Positions 7,892 through 18,232 of a stretch of DNA of 34,545 nucleotides are shown here, one piece after another. Under the pieces are notes generated by a model. The model was given only the letters and a program-made list of their open reading frames with translations, did not search any database and was not told where the DNA came from. Each line of letters starts with the position of its first letter. The stretch's first letter is position 1. The stretch lies in NCBI GenBank assembly GCA_937915145.1, contig CALDNT010000225.1, positions 1-34,545 on the forward strand, given 5' to 3'. The stretch comes from an uncultured Reyranella sp. (GTDB lineage: Bacteria > Pseudomonadota > Alphaproteobacteria > Reyranellales > Reyranellaceae). The translations under genes were made by a program, and so were the position numbers.

Positions 7892-10563
7892 TCCGTCTTG
7901 AGCGGACCGCCCAACGCCGCCTGTGCCGCGGAAAGCCGGGCGATCGGCACGCGATAAGGCGAACATGAGACATAGTCGAGACCGGCCTTGTGGCAGAAGA
8001 ACACCGAGGCCGGGTCGCCGCCATGCTCACCGCAGATGCCGAGCTTCAAATCGCCTCGGGTCTTGCGCCCGCGCTCACTGGCGATCTCGATCAGTTCACC
8101 GACGCCCTCGATGTCGAGCGAGGCAAAGGGATCGTGCTCGAAGATGCCGCGTTGCTGGTATTTTTCCAGGAATGACGCCGAATCATCGCGGCTGAGGCCA
8201 AACGTCGTCTGCGTCAGATCATTGGTGCCAAAACTGAAGAACTCCGCCGACTTGGCAATGTCGCCGGCACGCAGCGCTGCACGCGGGAGTTCGATCATGG
8301 TGCCCACCAGGTATTCCAGCTTCTGGCCCGAGAGCTGGCTTACCTCGCCGGCAACCTGGTCGATCACAACCTTCATCAGGTCGAGTTCCTTCAGGGTTGC
8401 GACCAACGGGATCATGATCTCGGGGATTACGGTCTTGCCATGCTTCTTCTGGACCTCGGCGACCGCCTCGAAAATGGCGCGCGCCTGCATCTCGTAGATT
8501 TCGGGATAGGAGATGCCGAGCCGCACGCCGCGATGACCGAGCATCGGATTGAACTCGTGCAGCTTGTGAGCCCGCGACTCGATCTCGGCCGCCGACACCC
8601 CCAGATCCTTCGCGACCTGATCCATGTTCGCCTGGGTCTTGGGCAGGAATTCATGCAGCGGCGGGTCGAGCAGACGGATCGTGACCGGCAATCCGGCCAT
8701 GATCTCGAACAGCCCGACGAAATCTTGGCGCTGCATCGGCTGGATCTTGGCCAGCGCCTCGCGCCGGCTCTTCTCGTCGTCGGCCAGGATCATCTGGCGC
8801 ACTGCAACGATACGGTCGCCCTCGAAGAACATATGCTCAGTACGGCAGAGCCCGATGCCTTCGGCGCCGAATTTGCGCGCTTGAGCGGCGTCCGTGGGCG
8901 TCTCGGCGTTGGCGCGGATCCCCAACGTGCGGAACTCGTCGGCCCACTCCATCAGCGCGGCAAAATCGCCGCTGAGTTCTGGCTGAACGGTCGGCACGAC
9001 GCCCAGCATGATCTCGCCAGTGGTGCCGTCGAGGGTGAGGAACTCACCGGCCTTCACGACCGTGCCGCGGACCTTGAGCGTACCGGCGGCACCGTCGATG
9101 CGCACGTCGCCGGCACCGGCAATACAGGGCTTGCCCATGCCGCGCGCCACCACGGCGGCGTGGCTGGTCATGCCGCCCGTCGAGGTGAGGATGCCTTCGG
9201 CGGCATTCATGCCGTGGATATCCTCGGGGCTGGTCTCCCGGCGTACCAGAATGACCTTCTCGCCAGCCCGCGCCTGCTTTTCCGCCTCGTCGGCAGTGAA
9301 CACGACCTTGCCCGAAGCCGCACCCGGCGACGCCGGAAGGCCCTTGGCGATCACCTTGCGACTGGCCTTGGGGTCGAGCGTCGGATGCAGAAGCTGGTCG
9401 AGCGACGCCGGCACGATACGGGCCACCGCTTCCTTCTTGTCGATCAACCCGTCATGCACCATGTCGACGGCGATTTTCAGCGCTGCCTTGGCGGTGCGCT
9501 TGCCGTTGCGCGTCTGCAGCATATAGAGCTTGCCGCGCTGCACCGTGAACTCGATATCCTGCATGTCGCGGTAATGCTTCTCGAGCTGCGTCCGCACCCC
9601 GTCGAGCTGTTTGAAGACTTCCGGCATCACCTCTTCCATCGCCGGTGCATCGGATTTCTGCGCCAGCTTGCCCTGCACGGTCAGATGCTGCGGCGTGCGA
9701 ATGCCGGCCACCACGTCCTCGCCCTGGGCGTTCACCAGATACTCGCCGTAGAACAGGTTGGCACCGGTTGACGGGTCGCGCGTGAAGGCGACGCCGGTGG
9801 CGCAATCCTCGCCCATGTTGCCGAACACCATGGCCTGAACGTTGACAGCGGTGCCCCAGCTTTCCGGAATCGAATGCAGGCGGCGGTAGGTGATGGCGCG
9901 CTGGTTCATCCACGAGCCGAACACCGCGCCGATCGCGCCCCAGAGCTGCTCCCGCGGCTCCTGCGGGAACGGCTTGCCGGTGCGCTTCTCGACGATCTTC
10001 TTGTACTCGCCCACGACGGCACGCCAGTCGTCGGCCTTGAGGTCGGTATCGAGCTGGACGCCGAGATCCTCCTTGCGGAGTTCCAGCGCCTCCTCGAAGT
10101 AATGGTGCCCGACGTCGAGCACGACGTTCGAATACATCTGGATGAAGCGGCGGTAGCTGTCGTAGGCGAAACGCTCGTCGCCCGACGACTTGCCGAGGCC
10201 GAGCACCGTGCGGTCGTTGAGACCGAGATTGAGCACCGTATCCATCATGCCCGGCATCGAGGCGCGCGCGCCGGACCGCACCGAGACCAACAGAGGATTA
10301 TTGGGATCGCCGAACCTGACACCCAGGATCTTCTCGATTGCGGTGATGCCCGCCTCAACCTCATCCTTCAATTCAGGCGGATAGGCGTTGTTGTTGGCAT
10401 AGTACCAGGTGCAGAGTTCGGTGGTGATGGTGAAACCCGGCGGCACCGGCAGACCGAGGCTCGACATCTCCGCCAGGTTGGCGCCTTTGCCGCCCAGCAG
10501 ATTGCGCATCTCGGCCCGGCCCTCGGCCTTGCCATCCCCGAAACCATAAACCCACTTGGCCAT
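7888..10563 (-). CDS. ppdK: Pyruvate, phosphate dikinase
   Basis: An 891-residue PPDK, which interconverts pyruvate, ATP and phosphate with PEP, AMP and diphosphate. The nucleotide-binding domain opens with [10 protein letters not shown] (about 24-33) and [11 protein letters not shown]. The swivelling phosphohistidine domain has [15 protein letters not shown], with His468 as the phosphocarrier. The PEP/pyruvate barrel ends with [10 protein letters not shown], where Cys844 is the expected catalytic cysteine. Length fits the family. It begins 2 bp after the glyS stop and its own stop overlaps the meaB start, so it sits inside a translationally coupled operon. It probably serves PEP/pyruvate balance in gluconeogenic growth. 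Confidence 0.97.
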   Translation of the reverse strand: MAKWVYGFGDGKAEGRAEMRNLLGGKGANLAEMSSLGLPVPPGFTITTELCTWYYANNNAYPPELKDEVEAGITAIEKILGVRFGDPNNPLLVSVRSGARASMPGMMDTVLNLGLNDRTVLGLGKSSGDERFAYDSYRRFIQMYSNVVLDVGHHYFEEALELRKEDLGVQLDTDLKADDWRAVVGEYKKIVEKRTGKPFPQEPREQLWGAIGAVFGSWMNQRAITYRRLHSIPESWGTAVNVQAMVFGNMGEDCATGVAFTRDPSTGANLFYGEYLVNAQGEDVVAGIRTPQHLTVQGKLAQKSDAPAMEEVMPEVFKQLDGVRTQLEKHYRDMQDIEFTVQRGKLYMLQTRNGKRTAKAALKIAVDMVHDGLIDKKEAVARIVPASLDQLLHPTLDPKASRKVIAKGLPASPGAASGKVVFTADEAEKQARAGEKVILVRRETSPEDIHGMNAAEGILTSTGGMTSHAAVVARGMGKPCIAGAGDVRIDGAAGTLKVRGTVVKAGEFLTLDGTTGEIMLGVVPTVQPELSGDFAALMEWADEFRTLGIRANAETPTDAAQARKFGAEGIGLCRTEHMFFEGDRIVAVRQMILADDEKSRREALAKIQPMQRQDFVGLFEIMAGLPVTIRLLDPPLHEFLPKTQANMDQVAKDLGVSAAEIESRAHKLHEFNPMLGHRGVRLGISYPEIYEMQARAIFEAVAEVQKKHGKTVIPEIMIPLVATLKELDLMKVVIDQVAGEVSQLSGQKLEYLVGTMIELPRAALRAGDIAKSAEFFSFGTNDLTQTTFGLSRDDSASFLEKYQQRGIFEHDPFASLDIEGVGELIEIASERGRKTRGDLKLGICGEHGGDPASVFFCHKAGLDYVSCSPYRVPIARLSAAQAALGGPLKTE

Positions 10564-10565
10564 TC

Positions 10566-12617
10566 TCAGCCCTCGATCTTCGAGAAATCCGCGACCGCGT
10601 CCATGGTCGCACGAATCTGGTTGAGTAGTTTTAGCCTGTTCAGCCGCAATTCAGGACTGCCCGCGACGTTCACCGTGACCTTGTCGAAAAAAGCATCGAT
10701 CGGGCCGCGCAGGCCGGCGAAGGCTGCCATCGCCCCGGCAAAATCCTCGGCGGCGAGCGCCGGCGCGAGCCCGCGCTCGACATCCGCCAGGGCCAAGGCA
10801 ACGTCTTTCTCTTCGACCTGTTCCAGCAGCGCAGTATCGGGCGTGCCGGCGATCTTCGCCGCGAGTGCTTTGTCCTTCTTCTCCTCGGCGCGAACGATAT
10901 TGGCGGCACGACCGTAACCCGTCAGCAGGTTCCTGCCGGCCTCACTGCCGAGAAACACCTGCAGCGCCTCGACCCGAGCCAGAAGGCGGACCAGATCATC
11001 TTCATGCCCCAGCGCCAATACCGCGTCGACCACGTCGTGGCGAACACCCTTCTCGCGCATCTGGACCTTCAGACGCTCGGCAAAGAATGCCAACAGATCC
11101 TCTGCCTTGAAGAATTTCTGCAGCGGCAGGCGAATCCTGTTCTCGACCACGATGCGGATGATGCCCAGGGCCGCGCGCCGCAGCGCAAAGGGATCGCGAG
11201 AGCCGGTCGGTTTCTCGCCGATCGACCAGAAGCTCGCGAGCGCATCGAGCTTGTCGGCCAGCGCCACGGCGATCGATACCGGTGCGCTGGGGCAGCGGTC
11301 ATTCGGGCCGGCCGGCGTGTAGTGATCGCCGATCGCGTCGGCAACCGAAACCGGGAGTTCCTCACTCAGGGCATAGTAGCGGCCGATGATGCCCTGAAGC
11401 TCGGGGAACTCGCCTACCATGCCGGTCACGAGATCGGCCTTGCACAGCAACGCCGCCTGCTCGACGAGGCCGAGATCGGCGCCGGGCACATGCCCCGCGA
11501 TCTCTACGGCAAGCTTGGCAATGCGCCCGACGCGCTCGGCCTGCGTCCCAAGTTTGGCATGAAAAACGATGTCCTTCAGCGCCGGCAACCGGTCTTCCAG
11601 CCGAACCTTGCGGTCCTGATCCCAGAAGAACTTGGCATCGGAGAGCCGCGCGCGCAGCACGCGTTCGTTACCGTCGACGATGGCGGCACCGCCGTCGCAC
11701 CCTGCAGTGTTGGCCACCACGACGAAGCGGTTGGCAAGCGCGCCGTCGGCCGTCGTCGTCGCGAAATAGCGCTGATGCGTCTTCATGGAAACGATCAGCA
11801 CCTCCGGCGGAACATCCATGAACGCGGCATCGATGGTGCCAAGCATCGGCACCGGCCATTCGACCAGGCCGGCCACTTCGTCGAGCAGCCCGTCATCCGC
11901 CTTCAACGTCACCTGCGCGTCGGCGCAGAGCTTTTCCGCGCCCTCGAGAATGATCTTCTTGCGGTCCGCCGCATCAACGATGACATGCGCGGCCTTGAGC
12001 TTGGCGGCGTAGTCGGCAAAGCCCGTGACCCTGATCTCGCCCTTGGACAGGAAGCGGTGCCCGCGCGTCAAATCGCCGAAGGCGATCGGTTTCATCGCGC
12101 CGCCAGGCGCGATCTCGCCCACCAGCACCTTGCCGTCGAACAACGCCACGATCGACTGCAGCGGCCGTACCCACTGCATCGTGCCACTGCCCCACTTCAT
12201 CGACTTCGGCCAGGGCAGCGACTTCATCGCGCCATCGATGATCGCCGGCAGAGCAGCGGCCGTCGGCCCACCCTTCTTCGTCACGACGGCGAACCAGAAT
12301 TCACCCTTGCCGGTGTCGCGCTTCTCGGCCTGATCGAGCGACGAGAGTCCCGCGGCTTTCAGAAACCCCTGGATCGCCTGGTCCGGCGCCCCGACGCGCG
12401 GTCCGCGCTTTTCCTCGCTCACGTCCTCGCGCGCAGCCGCCAGGCCATCGACGACCAGCGCCAACCGCCGCGGCGTCGCAAAGGCGCGCGCGCCGGCGAA
12501 GGCAAGGCCGGCGGCCTTCAGCCCGTCGCAAACCAGCCGCTTGAGATCGTCTGAGGCTCGCGCCTGCATGCGCGCCGGAATCTCTTCCGAAAGAAGTTCG
12601 AGAAGAAGCTCGGCCAT
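10566..12617 (-). CDS. glyS: Glycyl-tRNA synthetase beta subunit
   Basis: A 683-residue GlyS, the beta chain of the alpha2beta2 bacterial glycyl-tRNA synthetase. The start [18 protein letters not shown] is the family hallmark. Further matches are the [11 protein letters not shown] segment near 185, [10 protein letters not shown] near 280, [10 protein letters not shown] near 328 and [15 protein letters not shown] near 480. The C-terminal helical region is anticodon-binding-like. The gene starts 1 bp after the glyQ stop. Length is normal. Confidence 0.97.
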   Translation of the reverse strand: MAELLLELLSEEIPARMQARASDDLKRLVCDGLKAAGLAFAGARAFATPRRLALVVDGLAAAREDVSEEKRGPRVGAPDQAIQGFLKAAGLSSLDQAEKRDTGKGEFWFAVVTKKGGPTAAALPAIIDGAMKSLPWPKSMKWGSGTMQWVRPLQSIVALFDGKVLVGEIAPGGAMKPIAFGDLTRGHRFLSKGEIRVTGFADYAAKLKAAHVIVDAADRKKIILEGAEKLCADAQVTLKADDGLLDEVAGLVEWPVPMLGTIDAAFMDVPPEVLIVSMKTHQRYFATTTADGALANRFVVVANTAGCDGGAAIVDGNERVLRARLSDAKFFWDQDRKVRLEDRLPALKDIVFHAKLGTQAERVGRIAKLAVEIAGHVPGADLGLVEQAALLCKADLVTGMVGEFPELQGIIGRYYALSEELPVSVADAIGDHYTPAGPNDRCPSAPVSIAVALADKLDALASFWSIGEKPTGSRDPFALRRAALGIIRIVVENRIRLPLQKFFKAEDLLAFFAERLKVQMREKGVRHDVVDAVLALGHEDDLVRLLARVEALQVFLGSEAGRNLLTGYGRAANIVRAEEKKDKALAAKIAGTPDTALLEQVEEKDVALALADVERGLAPALAAEDFAGAMAAFAGLRGPIDAFFDKVTVNVAGSPELRLNRLKLLNQIRATMDAVADFSKIEG

Positions 12618-12618
12618 C

Positions 12619-13506
12619 TCAGGCGGCCTTCTTCTGGGTCACAAGCCACGCCTCGCAGCACGCCTTGGCCAGTTCGCGCACGCGCAGGATATAGCTTTGC
12701 CGCTCGGTGACGCTGATCACGCCGCGGGCATCCAGCAGGTTGAAAGCATGGCTCGCCTTGATGCACTGCTCGTAGGCCGGCAGCGGCAGCTTCTTGCCGA
12801 CCAGTCCCGCGCATTCCTTTTCGGCGTCGGCAAAGTGCCGGAACAGCATCTCGGTATCGGCATGCTCGAAATTGTAGGCCGACTGTTCCTGCTCGTTCTG
12901 CAGGAAGACGTCGCCATAGGTCAGGGGCACTTCCGAATCGACGCGGTTGAACGGCAATTCGTAGACGGTCTTCTTGTCGAACAGGTACATGGCCAGCCGC
13001 TCAAGCCCGTAGGTGATCTCGCCCGCAACCAGGTCGACCTCGATGCCACCGACCTGCTGGAAATAGGTGAACTGCGTGATCTCCATGCCGTCGCACCAGA
13101 CCTCCCAGCCCAGCCCCCAGGCGCCCAACGTCGGACTCTCCCAGTCGTCCTCGACCAAGCGGATATCGTGCAGGGCGGTATCGATGCCAATCGCTTCCAA
13201 TGAGCCGAGATAGCGGTCGAGAATGTCGGGCGGCGAGGGCTTCAGGATCGCCTGAAACTGATAATAGTGTTGCAACCGGTTGGGGTTCTCGCCGTAGCGA
13301 CCATCCGAAGGCCGGCGACTGGGCTGCACATAGGCAGCACGCCACGGCTTCGGTCCCAAGGCACGCAACGTCGTCGCCGTGTGAAAAGTGCCGGCGCCCA
13401 TTTCCATGTCGAAGGGCTGCAGGATCACGCAGCCCTGATCCGCCCAATAATTCTGCAGGGTGAGGATCAATTCCTGAAAGCATTGCGGCTTGGCAGGTGC
13501 GGACAC
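12619..13506 (-). CDS. glyQ: Glycyl-tRNA synthetase alpha subunit
   Basis: The 295-residue class II catalytic alpha subunit that activates glycine and charges tRNA-Gly together with GlyS. Diagnostic stretches are [16 protein letters not shown] near residue 18, [17 protein letters not shown], the class II motif-2 region [19 protein letters not shown], and [10 protein letters not shown]. The frame also has a TTG at 13509, but GAGGAG lies 5 bp before the GTG at 13506, which is the better start. It is the first essential gene of the glyQ-glyS-ppdK-meaB-HIT block. Confidence 0.96.
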   Translation of the reverse strand: MSAPAKPQCFQELILTLQNYWADQGCVILQPFDMEMGAGTFHTATTLRALGPKPWRAAYVQPSRRPSDGRYGENPNRLQHYYQFQAILKPSPPDILDRYLGSLEAIGIDTALHDIRLVEDDWESPTLGAWGLGWEVWCDGMEITQFTYFQQVGGIEVDLVAGEITYGLERLAMYLFDKKTVYELPFNRVDSEVPLTYGDVFLQNEQEQSAYNFEHADTEMLFRHFADAEKECAGLVGKKLPLPAYEQCIKASHAFNLLDARGVISVTERQSYILRVRELAKACCEAWLVTQKKAA

Positions 13507-13622
13507 CAAAACTCCTCGAAGCTCAGAAGGCCTTGTATTTCCGTGACTTAAGGCCGTTTTTGCGGTGCGGCAAAATAGGTGCCGGCCCCCGCCCGGTCAA
13601 GCGTACGGAATCGCATGCGGCC

Positions 13623-13892
13623 TTACGGCAAAGGGCAATCCGGACGGCCGCATTGCGTGGCGCCGCTGGAAAGATAGGCGCCGCAGATCCTGCAGGGCAC
13701 CGTCTCCTCTATCACCGGCGGCCGGGCATTGGCCTGCTCCGGCGCGCGCGGTGACGGCGCTGGCGGCGGCGGTCTCGGCGCTTCCGGCGGCGTGCCGACA
13801 AAGCGGTCGAACAGGCCCTTCCAGCGCGAAAAAGTCTTCCACGCCGCATAGATGGCAACGCCGAACAGCGCGAGCTTGAGCAACAGACCCAT
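13623..13892 (-). CDS. PP0621-like small membrane/zinc-ribbon protein
   Basis: An 89-residue protein with one membrane helix at the N-terminus (about 3-18, LLLKLALFGVAIYAAW), a basic stretch, a proline-rich linker (about 35-59), and a C-terminal four-cysteine knuckle (C67-x2-C70 and C81-x4-C86). This layout resembles the PP0621-type conserved small proteins of proteobacteria, whose role is unknown. It is upstream of glyQ on the same strand with a gap of about 115 bp and is divergent from glpD, separated by 93 bp. The zinc-ribbon reading is inferred from cysteine spacing. Confidence 0.65.
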   Translation of the reverse strand: MGLLLKLALFGVAIYAAWKTFSRWKGLFDRFVGTPPEAPRPPPPAPSPRAPEQANARPPVIEETVPCRICGAYLSSGATQCGRPDCPLP

Positions 13893-13985
13893 TTATCGCT
13901 TGTGCGGGCGGCGCGCGGCGCGGTCAAGCAAATCGGGCCAAGCGGCGTCTCGCCTCCGGCGCGGCGCCCGGCTATAGGATCGGCC

Positions 13986-15527
13986 ATGGAAGTGAGGGAG
14001 GACGCCCCGCTCGACCTGTTCGTGGTCGGTGGCGGGATCAACGGCGCGGGCATCGCCTGCGACGCGGCGGGACGGGCGCTGAAGGTCGGACTCTGCGAAA
14101 TGAACGATTTCGCCAGCGCCACCTCGTCGGCCTCGACCAAGCTGATCCATGGCGGCCTGCGCTATCTCGAACACTACGAATTCCGCCTCGTGCGCGAGGC
14201 CCTTCAGGAACGCGAGGTCCTTCTCGCCAAGGCGCCACACCTCTCCTTTCCGCTGCGCTTCGTGCTGCCGCACGAAAGGCATCTGCGCCCGCGCTGGATG
14301 CTGAGGCTGGGCCTCTTCCTCTACGACCATCTCGACTGGCACATGACCCTGCCCAAGTCACAGGCGGTAGACCTGTCGAGCTCGAAGTTCGGTGCCGGGC
14401 TGAAGCCGTCGTTCAAGAACGGCTTCGTCTATTCCGATGCCTGGGTCGACGACGCCCGCCTCGTGATCTCCAACATGAAATCGGCGCGCGAGATGGGCGC
14501 CCGCATCTTCGCCCGGCACCGCTGCGTGTCGGCCCGGCGCAGCGACGACGGCAAGCTGTGGCAGATCGAACTGGCCGGTCCGAACGGCACCGCCGTCCAT
14601 CTCCAGGCCCGAGGCCTGGTCAATGCCACCGGCCCCTGGGTCAAACACTTTCTCGACGAACAGACTCCGATCCGCACCAACAAGCGCGTGCGCCTGATCA
14701 AGGGCAGCCACATCGTTGTGCCGCGCCTCTATGAAGGCGACCATGCCTTCATCCTGCAGAACAGCGACAACCGCATCGTCTTCGTCATCCCCTATGAGCG
14801 CAGCTTCTCGGTAATCGGCACCACCGACATTCCCTCCGAATTCGGCGACAAGCCGGTCTGCACGCCCGAGGAAATCGCCTATCTCTGCGACATTGCCGGC
14901 CACTACATGCAGAAACCGGTGACGCCGGCCGACGTGGTGTGGACCTATTCGGGTGTGCGGCCGCTGTTCGACGATGGCGACGACAACCCTTCGGCGGTCA
15001 CCCGCGACTACCATCTCGAGGTCGATTCACCGGATGGTGCCGCGCCCCTGCTCTCGGTGTTCGGCGGAAAGATCACGACCTACCGCCGCCTCGCCGAGCA
15101 TGCGCTGGCCGATCTCAGCCGGTTCTATCCTCACATGGGCGACGTATGGACCGCGACGCGGCCGGTGTTCGATGGCGAGATGGCCGACGCGCCGACCTTC
15201 GAGGAGGCGTTCGATCGCTTCGTCGATGGTGCCGCCGCGACCAAACCCGGCCTGCCCCAGGACCTGGTCCGCGTGCTGGCACGGCGCCACGGGTCGGGGC
15301 TCGATGAGCTGCTCGAAAAGGTTCGGACGATCGCCGATCTGGGCCAGTGCTTCGGCGGCCACCTCTACGAGGTCGAGGCCCGCTATCTGATGCGCGACGA
15401 ATGGGCAGTCGAGCCCGACGACATCCTGTGGCGTCGGACCAAGGAGGGTCTGCACATGACCCAAGCGCAGCGCGACGCATTCGCACGCTGGATGGTCGAC
15501 CAGCGCTCGAACTTTCCACCGGCCTGA
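13986..15527 (+). CDS. glpD: Glycerol-3-phosphate dehydrogenase (FAD)
   Basis: A 513-residue aerobic, FAD-dependent sn-glycerol-3-phosphate dehydrogenase, a membrane-associated enzyme that oxidises glycerol-3-phosphate to dihydroxyacetone phosphate and feeds the quinone pool. The FAD Rossmann motif VVGGGINGAGIA is at about residues 12-23, followed by the family fingerprint SSASTKLIHGGLRYLEHYE (about 45-63). SVFGGKITTYRRLAEHA near 355 is also diagnostic. I chose the ATG at 13986, just before the FAD motif, rather than the upstream in-frame start at 13902. No glpK, glpF or glpR lies next to it. Confidence 0.94.
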   Translation: MEVREDAPLDLFVVGGGINGAGIACDAAGRALKVGLCEMNDFASATSSASTKLIHGGLRYLEHYEFRLVREALQEREVLLAKAPHLSFPLRFVLPHERHLRPRWMLRLGLFLYDHLDWHMTLPKSQAVDLSSSKFGAGLKPSFKNGFVYSDAWVDDARLVISNMKSAREMGARIFARHRCVSARRSDDGKLWQIELAGPNGTAVHLQARGLVNATGPWVKHFLDEQTPIRTNKRVRLIKGSHIVVPRLYEGDHAFILQNSDNRIVFVIPYERSFSVIGTTDIPSEFGDKPVCTPEEIAYLCDIAGHYMQKPVTPADVVWTYSGVRPLFDDGDDNPSAVTRDYHLEVDSPDGAAPLLSVFGGKITTYRRLAEHALADLSRFYPHMGDVWTATRPVFDGEMADAPTFEEAFDRFVDGAAATKPGLPQDLVRVLARRHGSGLDELLEKVRTIADLGQCFGGHLYEVEARYLMRDEWAVEPDDILWRRTKEGLHMTQAQRDAFARWMVDQRSNFPPA

Positions 15528-15601
15528 TTGTTGAATCGTTGGGCACGTTTGCCCGCCCCGGTCCGTATCATCGGAGCAACCTTTTTCCGGTGAGGCCCGA
15601 C

Positions 15602-16138
15602 ATGGCTTTTCGTCCCCTGCTCCCGGTCATCCCGACCGCTTTTGTGGCAGCCGCAGCTCTTGCCCTGGCAAGCCCGGCATCTGCGTTCGATATCGCGCTC
15701 GACGAAACCGTGGAACTCGCTCAGGCAAGCCCGCCGGCGCGCGGCATGGGCCACGGCATGACCGCGCACAATTTATCCCCTCGCTCGGCTTGTCTGGACA
15801 GGGTGGCGCGCCGCATCGGCAACCGCGCCTACCTGAAAGCCCGGCTCGAGCTAAAACCCGACCAGATGGCCGCCTGGGATGCTTTCGAGAAGGCGGCCAA
15901 TGAGGCCAGCGCCAGGGAGAACGCGCGTTGCGCCACGCTGCCGGAAGAGATGAACGACGCGTCCAACATCGTCGAACGTCTGGCAATGCGCGAGGAGGCG
16001 ATGAAGGCGCGGCTGGCGTCGATACAGTCGGTCAAACCCACGCTCCTTGCCGCCTACGACGTACTGACGCCGGCGCAGAAGGCGGTGCTCGACAAACCCG
16101 CGCGCGGCATGATGGGCCACGGCCCCGGCCAGCGCTAG
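15602..16138 (+). CDS. Secreted LTxxQ (Spy/CpxP-like) protein
   Basis: A 178-residue exported protein. The first about 29 residues form a Sec signal peptide ending in SPASAFD. The mature part is mainly helical, with repeated LTxxQ-type features (LELKPDQMAAWDAF near 82 and LTPAQKAVLD near 160), the pattern of Spy/CpxP periplasmic chaperones and related metal-responsive proteins. It also has GMGHGM and MMGHGPG runs at the two ends of the mature chain; these are Met/His-rich and could bind a metal such as copper (inference). The gene stands alone and converges on aspartate dehydrogenase, with a 4-bp gap. Confidence 0.8.
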   Translation: MAFRPLLPVIPTAFVAAAALALASPASAFDIALDETVELAQASPPARGMGHGMTAHNLSPRSACLDRVARRIGNRAYLKARLELKPDQMAAWDAFEKAANEASARENARCATLPEEMNDASNIVERLAMREEAMKARLASIQSVKPTLLAAYDVLTPAQKAVLDKPARGMMGHGPGQR

Positions 16139-16142
16139 TCGT

Positions 16143-16967
16143 TCACCAGTCGCTCGACCGGACCATCTTCATCAGATCGTCGGCCATGGTGAGCGCGGTC
16201 AGAACGCCGGTCTTGGGATTGTCGGGCATGGCGCGGCCCAGCCGATGCATGTTGAGTTCGCCCGAGTCGGCCACGACTTCGAGGCGGCTCGCATTGGTGC
16301 CGGGCGGCAGGGTCGGATCGGCCACCAGTTCGATCTCGGTGCGTTCCAGGCCAGCGCCGCATAGCGCCACGGTCACGGCGAGATTGGCGTTCTTGGGGTA
16401 AAGGCGGCCGGCGTCGGCCGGCTTGCCGCGGAAGATAACGGTCGGCTCCTTGATCGACGGCAGGTCGAACTCGGTCTCGGCCGGCGTGCCGGTCCAGGCG
16501 TGCGGCGGTTTGATCGATACGTATTTCACGTGTTCGAGCTTGCCCAGCCGCATCGCCAGCAGCCCGTCGATTCCCGAGATCGCCCCCGACGGCAGGCGCA
16601 GCCGCGCGCCGCTCTTTTCGGCCGTCTTGATGTGCTTCTTCCAGAGCCTGGGATCGCCGTAGGCGCCGGTGGCGATCACCATGAGGTCGATGCCCTTCTT
16701 CAGGATCTTCTCGCCCCAGTCGCGGACCGCCTGCTGGCTCGCCGCCTCGACCACCACATCGGGCTTGAGTTTGAGCAACGCCTTCAGCGTGTCGACGACC
16801 GCTACCTTGGCCCCGAGTTTCTCTTTCGTGGCCTTGACGCGGCCCGACCGTACCAGAACGCCGACGATATCGATCGGCGCCTTGTTGGCGGCAAACACCT
16901 CGAACAGCGTCTGGCTGATGGCGCCATAGCCGATCAGCACGATCTTCAGCCGCTTCTTCTTCGCCAT
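16143..16967 (-). CDS. nadX: L-aspartate dehydrogenase-family protein
   Basis: A 274-residue NAD(P)-binding protein of the aspartate dehydrogenase (NadX) family, which oxidises L-aspartate to iminoaspartate/oxaloacetate and can feed NAD synthesis. The dinucleotide-binding GYGAISQTLFE is at about residues 13-23, VVEAASQQAVRDWG near 73, and LPSGAISGIDGLLA near 124. The NLAVTVALCGAGLERT segment near 195 matches the family core. The start at ATG 16967 is preceded by GGGGATCAC; a longer frame to 17030 lacks family similarity. No nadA or nadC is nearby, so a catabolic role linked to the neighbouring enolase-superfamily gene is equally possible. Confidence 0.8.
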   Translation of the reverse strand: MAKKKRLKIVLIGYGAISQTLFEVFAANKAPIDIVGVLVRSGRVKATKEKLGAKVAVVDTLKALLKLKPDVVVEAASQQAVRDWGEKILKKGIDLMVIATGAYGDPRLWKKHIKTAEKSGARLRLPSGAISGIDGLLAMRLGKLEHVKYVSIKPPHAWTGTPAETEFDLPSIKEPTVIFRGKPADAGRLYPKNANLAVTVALCGAGLERTEIELVADPTLPPGTNASRLEVVADSGELNMHRLGRAMPDNPKTGVLTALTMADDLMKMVRSSDW

Positions 16968-17057
16968 GTGATCCCCGCAACTTCCCCGAATGACGCGACT
17001 ATAACGATACCTGCCGGGCCATTCGACCATGACGGCGATGCGGCCAATCCGTGCCGC

Positions 17058-18146
17058 CTATCCCGGCAGCCTGGCCAGTCCATCCCAGTCGAAGGTGATG
17101 CCGTGGCCCGGCCGCATCGGCGCTGGCGCCAGGCCGTCCACGAGCACCAACGGTTCGGCGATGTAGCGGTCGAGTCCGAAGCCGTGCGCCTCCAGATAGC
17201 TGCGATTGGAACAGGCGGCGAGCAGATGGACCGTGACATCGTGGGCGCCATGCGAGGTCACTGGAAGATTATAGGCTTCCGCCAGGTGCGCGACTTTCAT
17301 GAAAGTCGTGACACCGCCGCAATTGGTGACATCGGGTTCGGGAAAGCTCACGCCACCGGCGGCGATCATCTGCTTGAACTCCCACAGCGAGCGCATGTTC
17401 TCGCCGGTGGCAATCGGCAGGCCGCCTTCTCGCAGCACGCGAGCATGGCCCGCCACGTCGTCCGGGATCAACGGCTCTTCCAGCCATAGGGGATCGTGGG
17501 GCCGAAAAGCACGGGCCGCGCGGATCGCTTCGTCGGCCGACCATTTCATGTTGGCATCGACCATGAGCGGGAAGCCCTCGCCGAGATGCGCGCGCATCGC
17601 CGCCAGCTTGGCGACATCCTCCGACAGACGCGCCCGGCCGACTTTCATCTTGATGGCGCGAAAGCCCTTCGCGAGGTTCCCGTCGGTCTGGGCGATCAGC
17701 TCCTTCGCCGTCAGTTCCAGATCGATGCCGCCGGCATAGCAGGGTACCGCGGGATCGTTGCCACCCAACAGCTTCCATAGCGGCAGGCCGGCGCGCCTGG
17801 CCTTCAGGTCCCACAAGGCGATGTCGAAGGCCGAGAGTGCCAGCACCGAGGGACCGCCGCGCCCGCCATAGTGAAGGCCCCACCAGACCTTGCTCCACAG
17901 GTGCTCGATCAGGTCGGCATCTTCGCCGATGACGAGTTCGGGAATCTCGCGCGACAGGATGTCGGCGATCGCCCCGCCGTTGCGGCCGGTCGTATAGGTG
18001 TATCCAACACCCTCACCACCATCGGCATCGCGTACCCGGACCGTCAGCAGCTCGAAAGCCTCCATGACACCATGGGTCGAATCGGTGAGCGGCACATCCA
18101 ACGGAATGCGATAACCCCGCGCTTCCACCTTGACGATCCTGGGCAT
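17058..18146 (-). CDS. Mandelate racemase/muconate-lactonizing enzyme family
   Basis: A 362-residue enolase-superfamily protein. The N-terminal capping domain (about 1-125) is followed by a barrel with the K-x-K motif IKMKVG (about 164-169), metal ligands in VDAN (near 195), WLEEP (near 221) and TGEN (near 247), and a C-terminal base region TSHGAHD (near 297). The lysine pair plus His-Asp dyad is the mandelate-racemase subgroup pattern, so the reaction should start with proton abstraction alpha to a carboxylate, giving racemisation or sugar-acid dehydration. The substrate is unknown. A promoter and operator are visible upstream, and the divergent ABC importer may supply its substrate. Confidence 0.9.
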   Translation of the reverse strand: MPRIVKVEARGYRIPLDVPLTDSTHGVMEAFELLTVRVRDADGGEGVGYTYTTGRNGGAIADILSREIPELVIGEDADLIEHLWSKVWWGLHYGGRGGPSVLALSAFDIALWDLKARRAGLPLWKLLGGNDPAVPCYAGGIDLELTAKELIAQTDGNLAKGFRAIKMKVGRARLSEDVAKLAAMRAHLGEGFPLMVDANMKWSADEAIRAARAFRPHDPLWLEEPLIPDDVAGHARVLREGGLPIATGENMRSLWEFKQMIAAGGVSFPEPDVTNCGGVTTFMKVAHLAEAYNLPVTSHGAHDVTVHLLAACSNRSYLEAHGFGLDRYIAEPLVLVDGLAPAPMRPGHGITFDWDGLARLPG

Positions 18147-18159
18147 CGGCGGCCTTCCT

Positions 18160-18191
18160 GTTGAACGCGGGCGTGTTCAACGTGATTGAAC
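18160..18191. promoter_or_regulatory. Triple TTGAAC operator upstream of the enolase-family gene
   Basis: GTTGAAC (18160-18166) and GTTCAAC (18175-18181) form a perfect 7-bp inverted repeat with an 8-bp spacer. A third half-site, TTGAAC (18186-18191), pairs with the middle one as GTTCAA-N5-TTGAAC. The cluster lies 14-45 bp upstream of the ATG at 18146, just downstream of the predicted transcription start, the usual place for a repressor operator. No regulator gene is adjacent, so the binding protein (GntR, LacI or similar) is unknown. Confidence 0.55.
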
Positions 18192-18204
18192 ATCGCACTC
18201 GTGT

Positions 18205-18232
18205 ATTATCCGCCGATCGCAGCGGCTGTCGA
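18205..18232 (-). promoter_or_regulatory. Sigma70-type promoter for the enolase-family gene
   Basis: On the - strand, TCGACA (18232-18227) and GATAAT (18210-18205), each matching five of six consensus bases, are separated by 16 bp. Transcription would begin around 18197, so the TTGAAC inverted repeats fall at about +6 to +37. Confidence 0.55.

Noticed and set aside
8440-9771. A 443-codon open frame on + opposite ppdK
   Set aside because: Antisense shadow of a conserved enzyme; no motifs or ribosome site.
11004-12554. A 516-codon open frame on + opposite glyS
   Set aside because: Antisense to a clear glyS; composition is Arg/His-rich as expected for a shadow frame.
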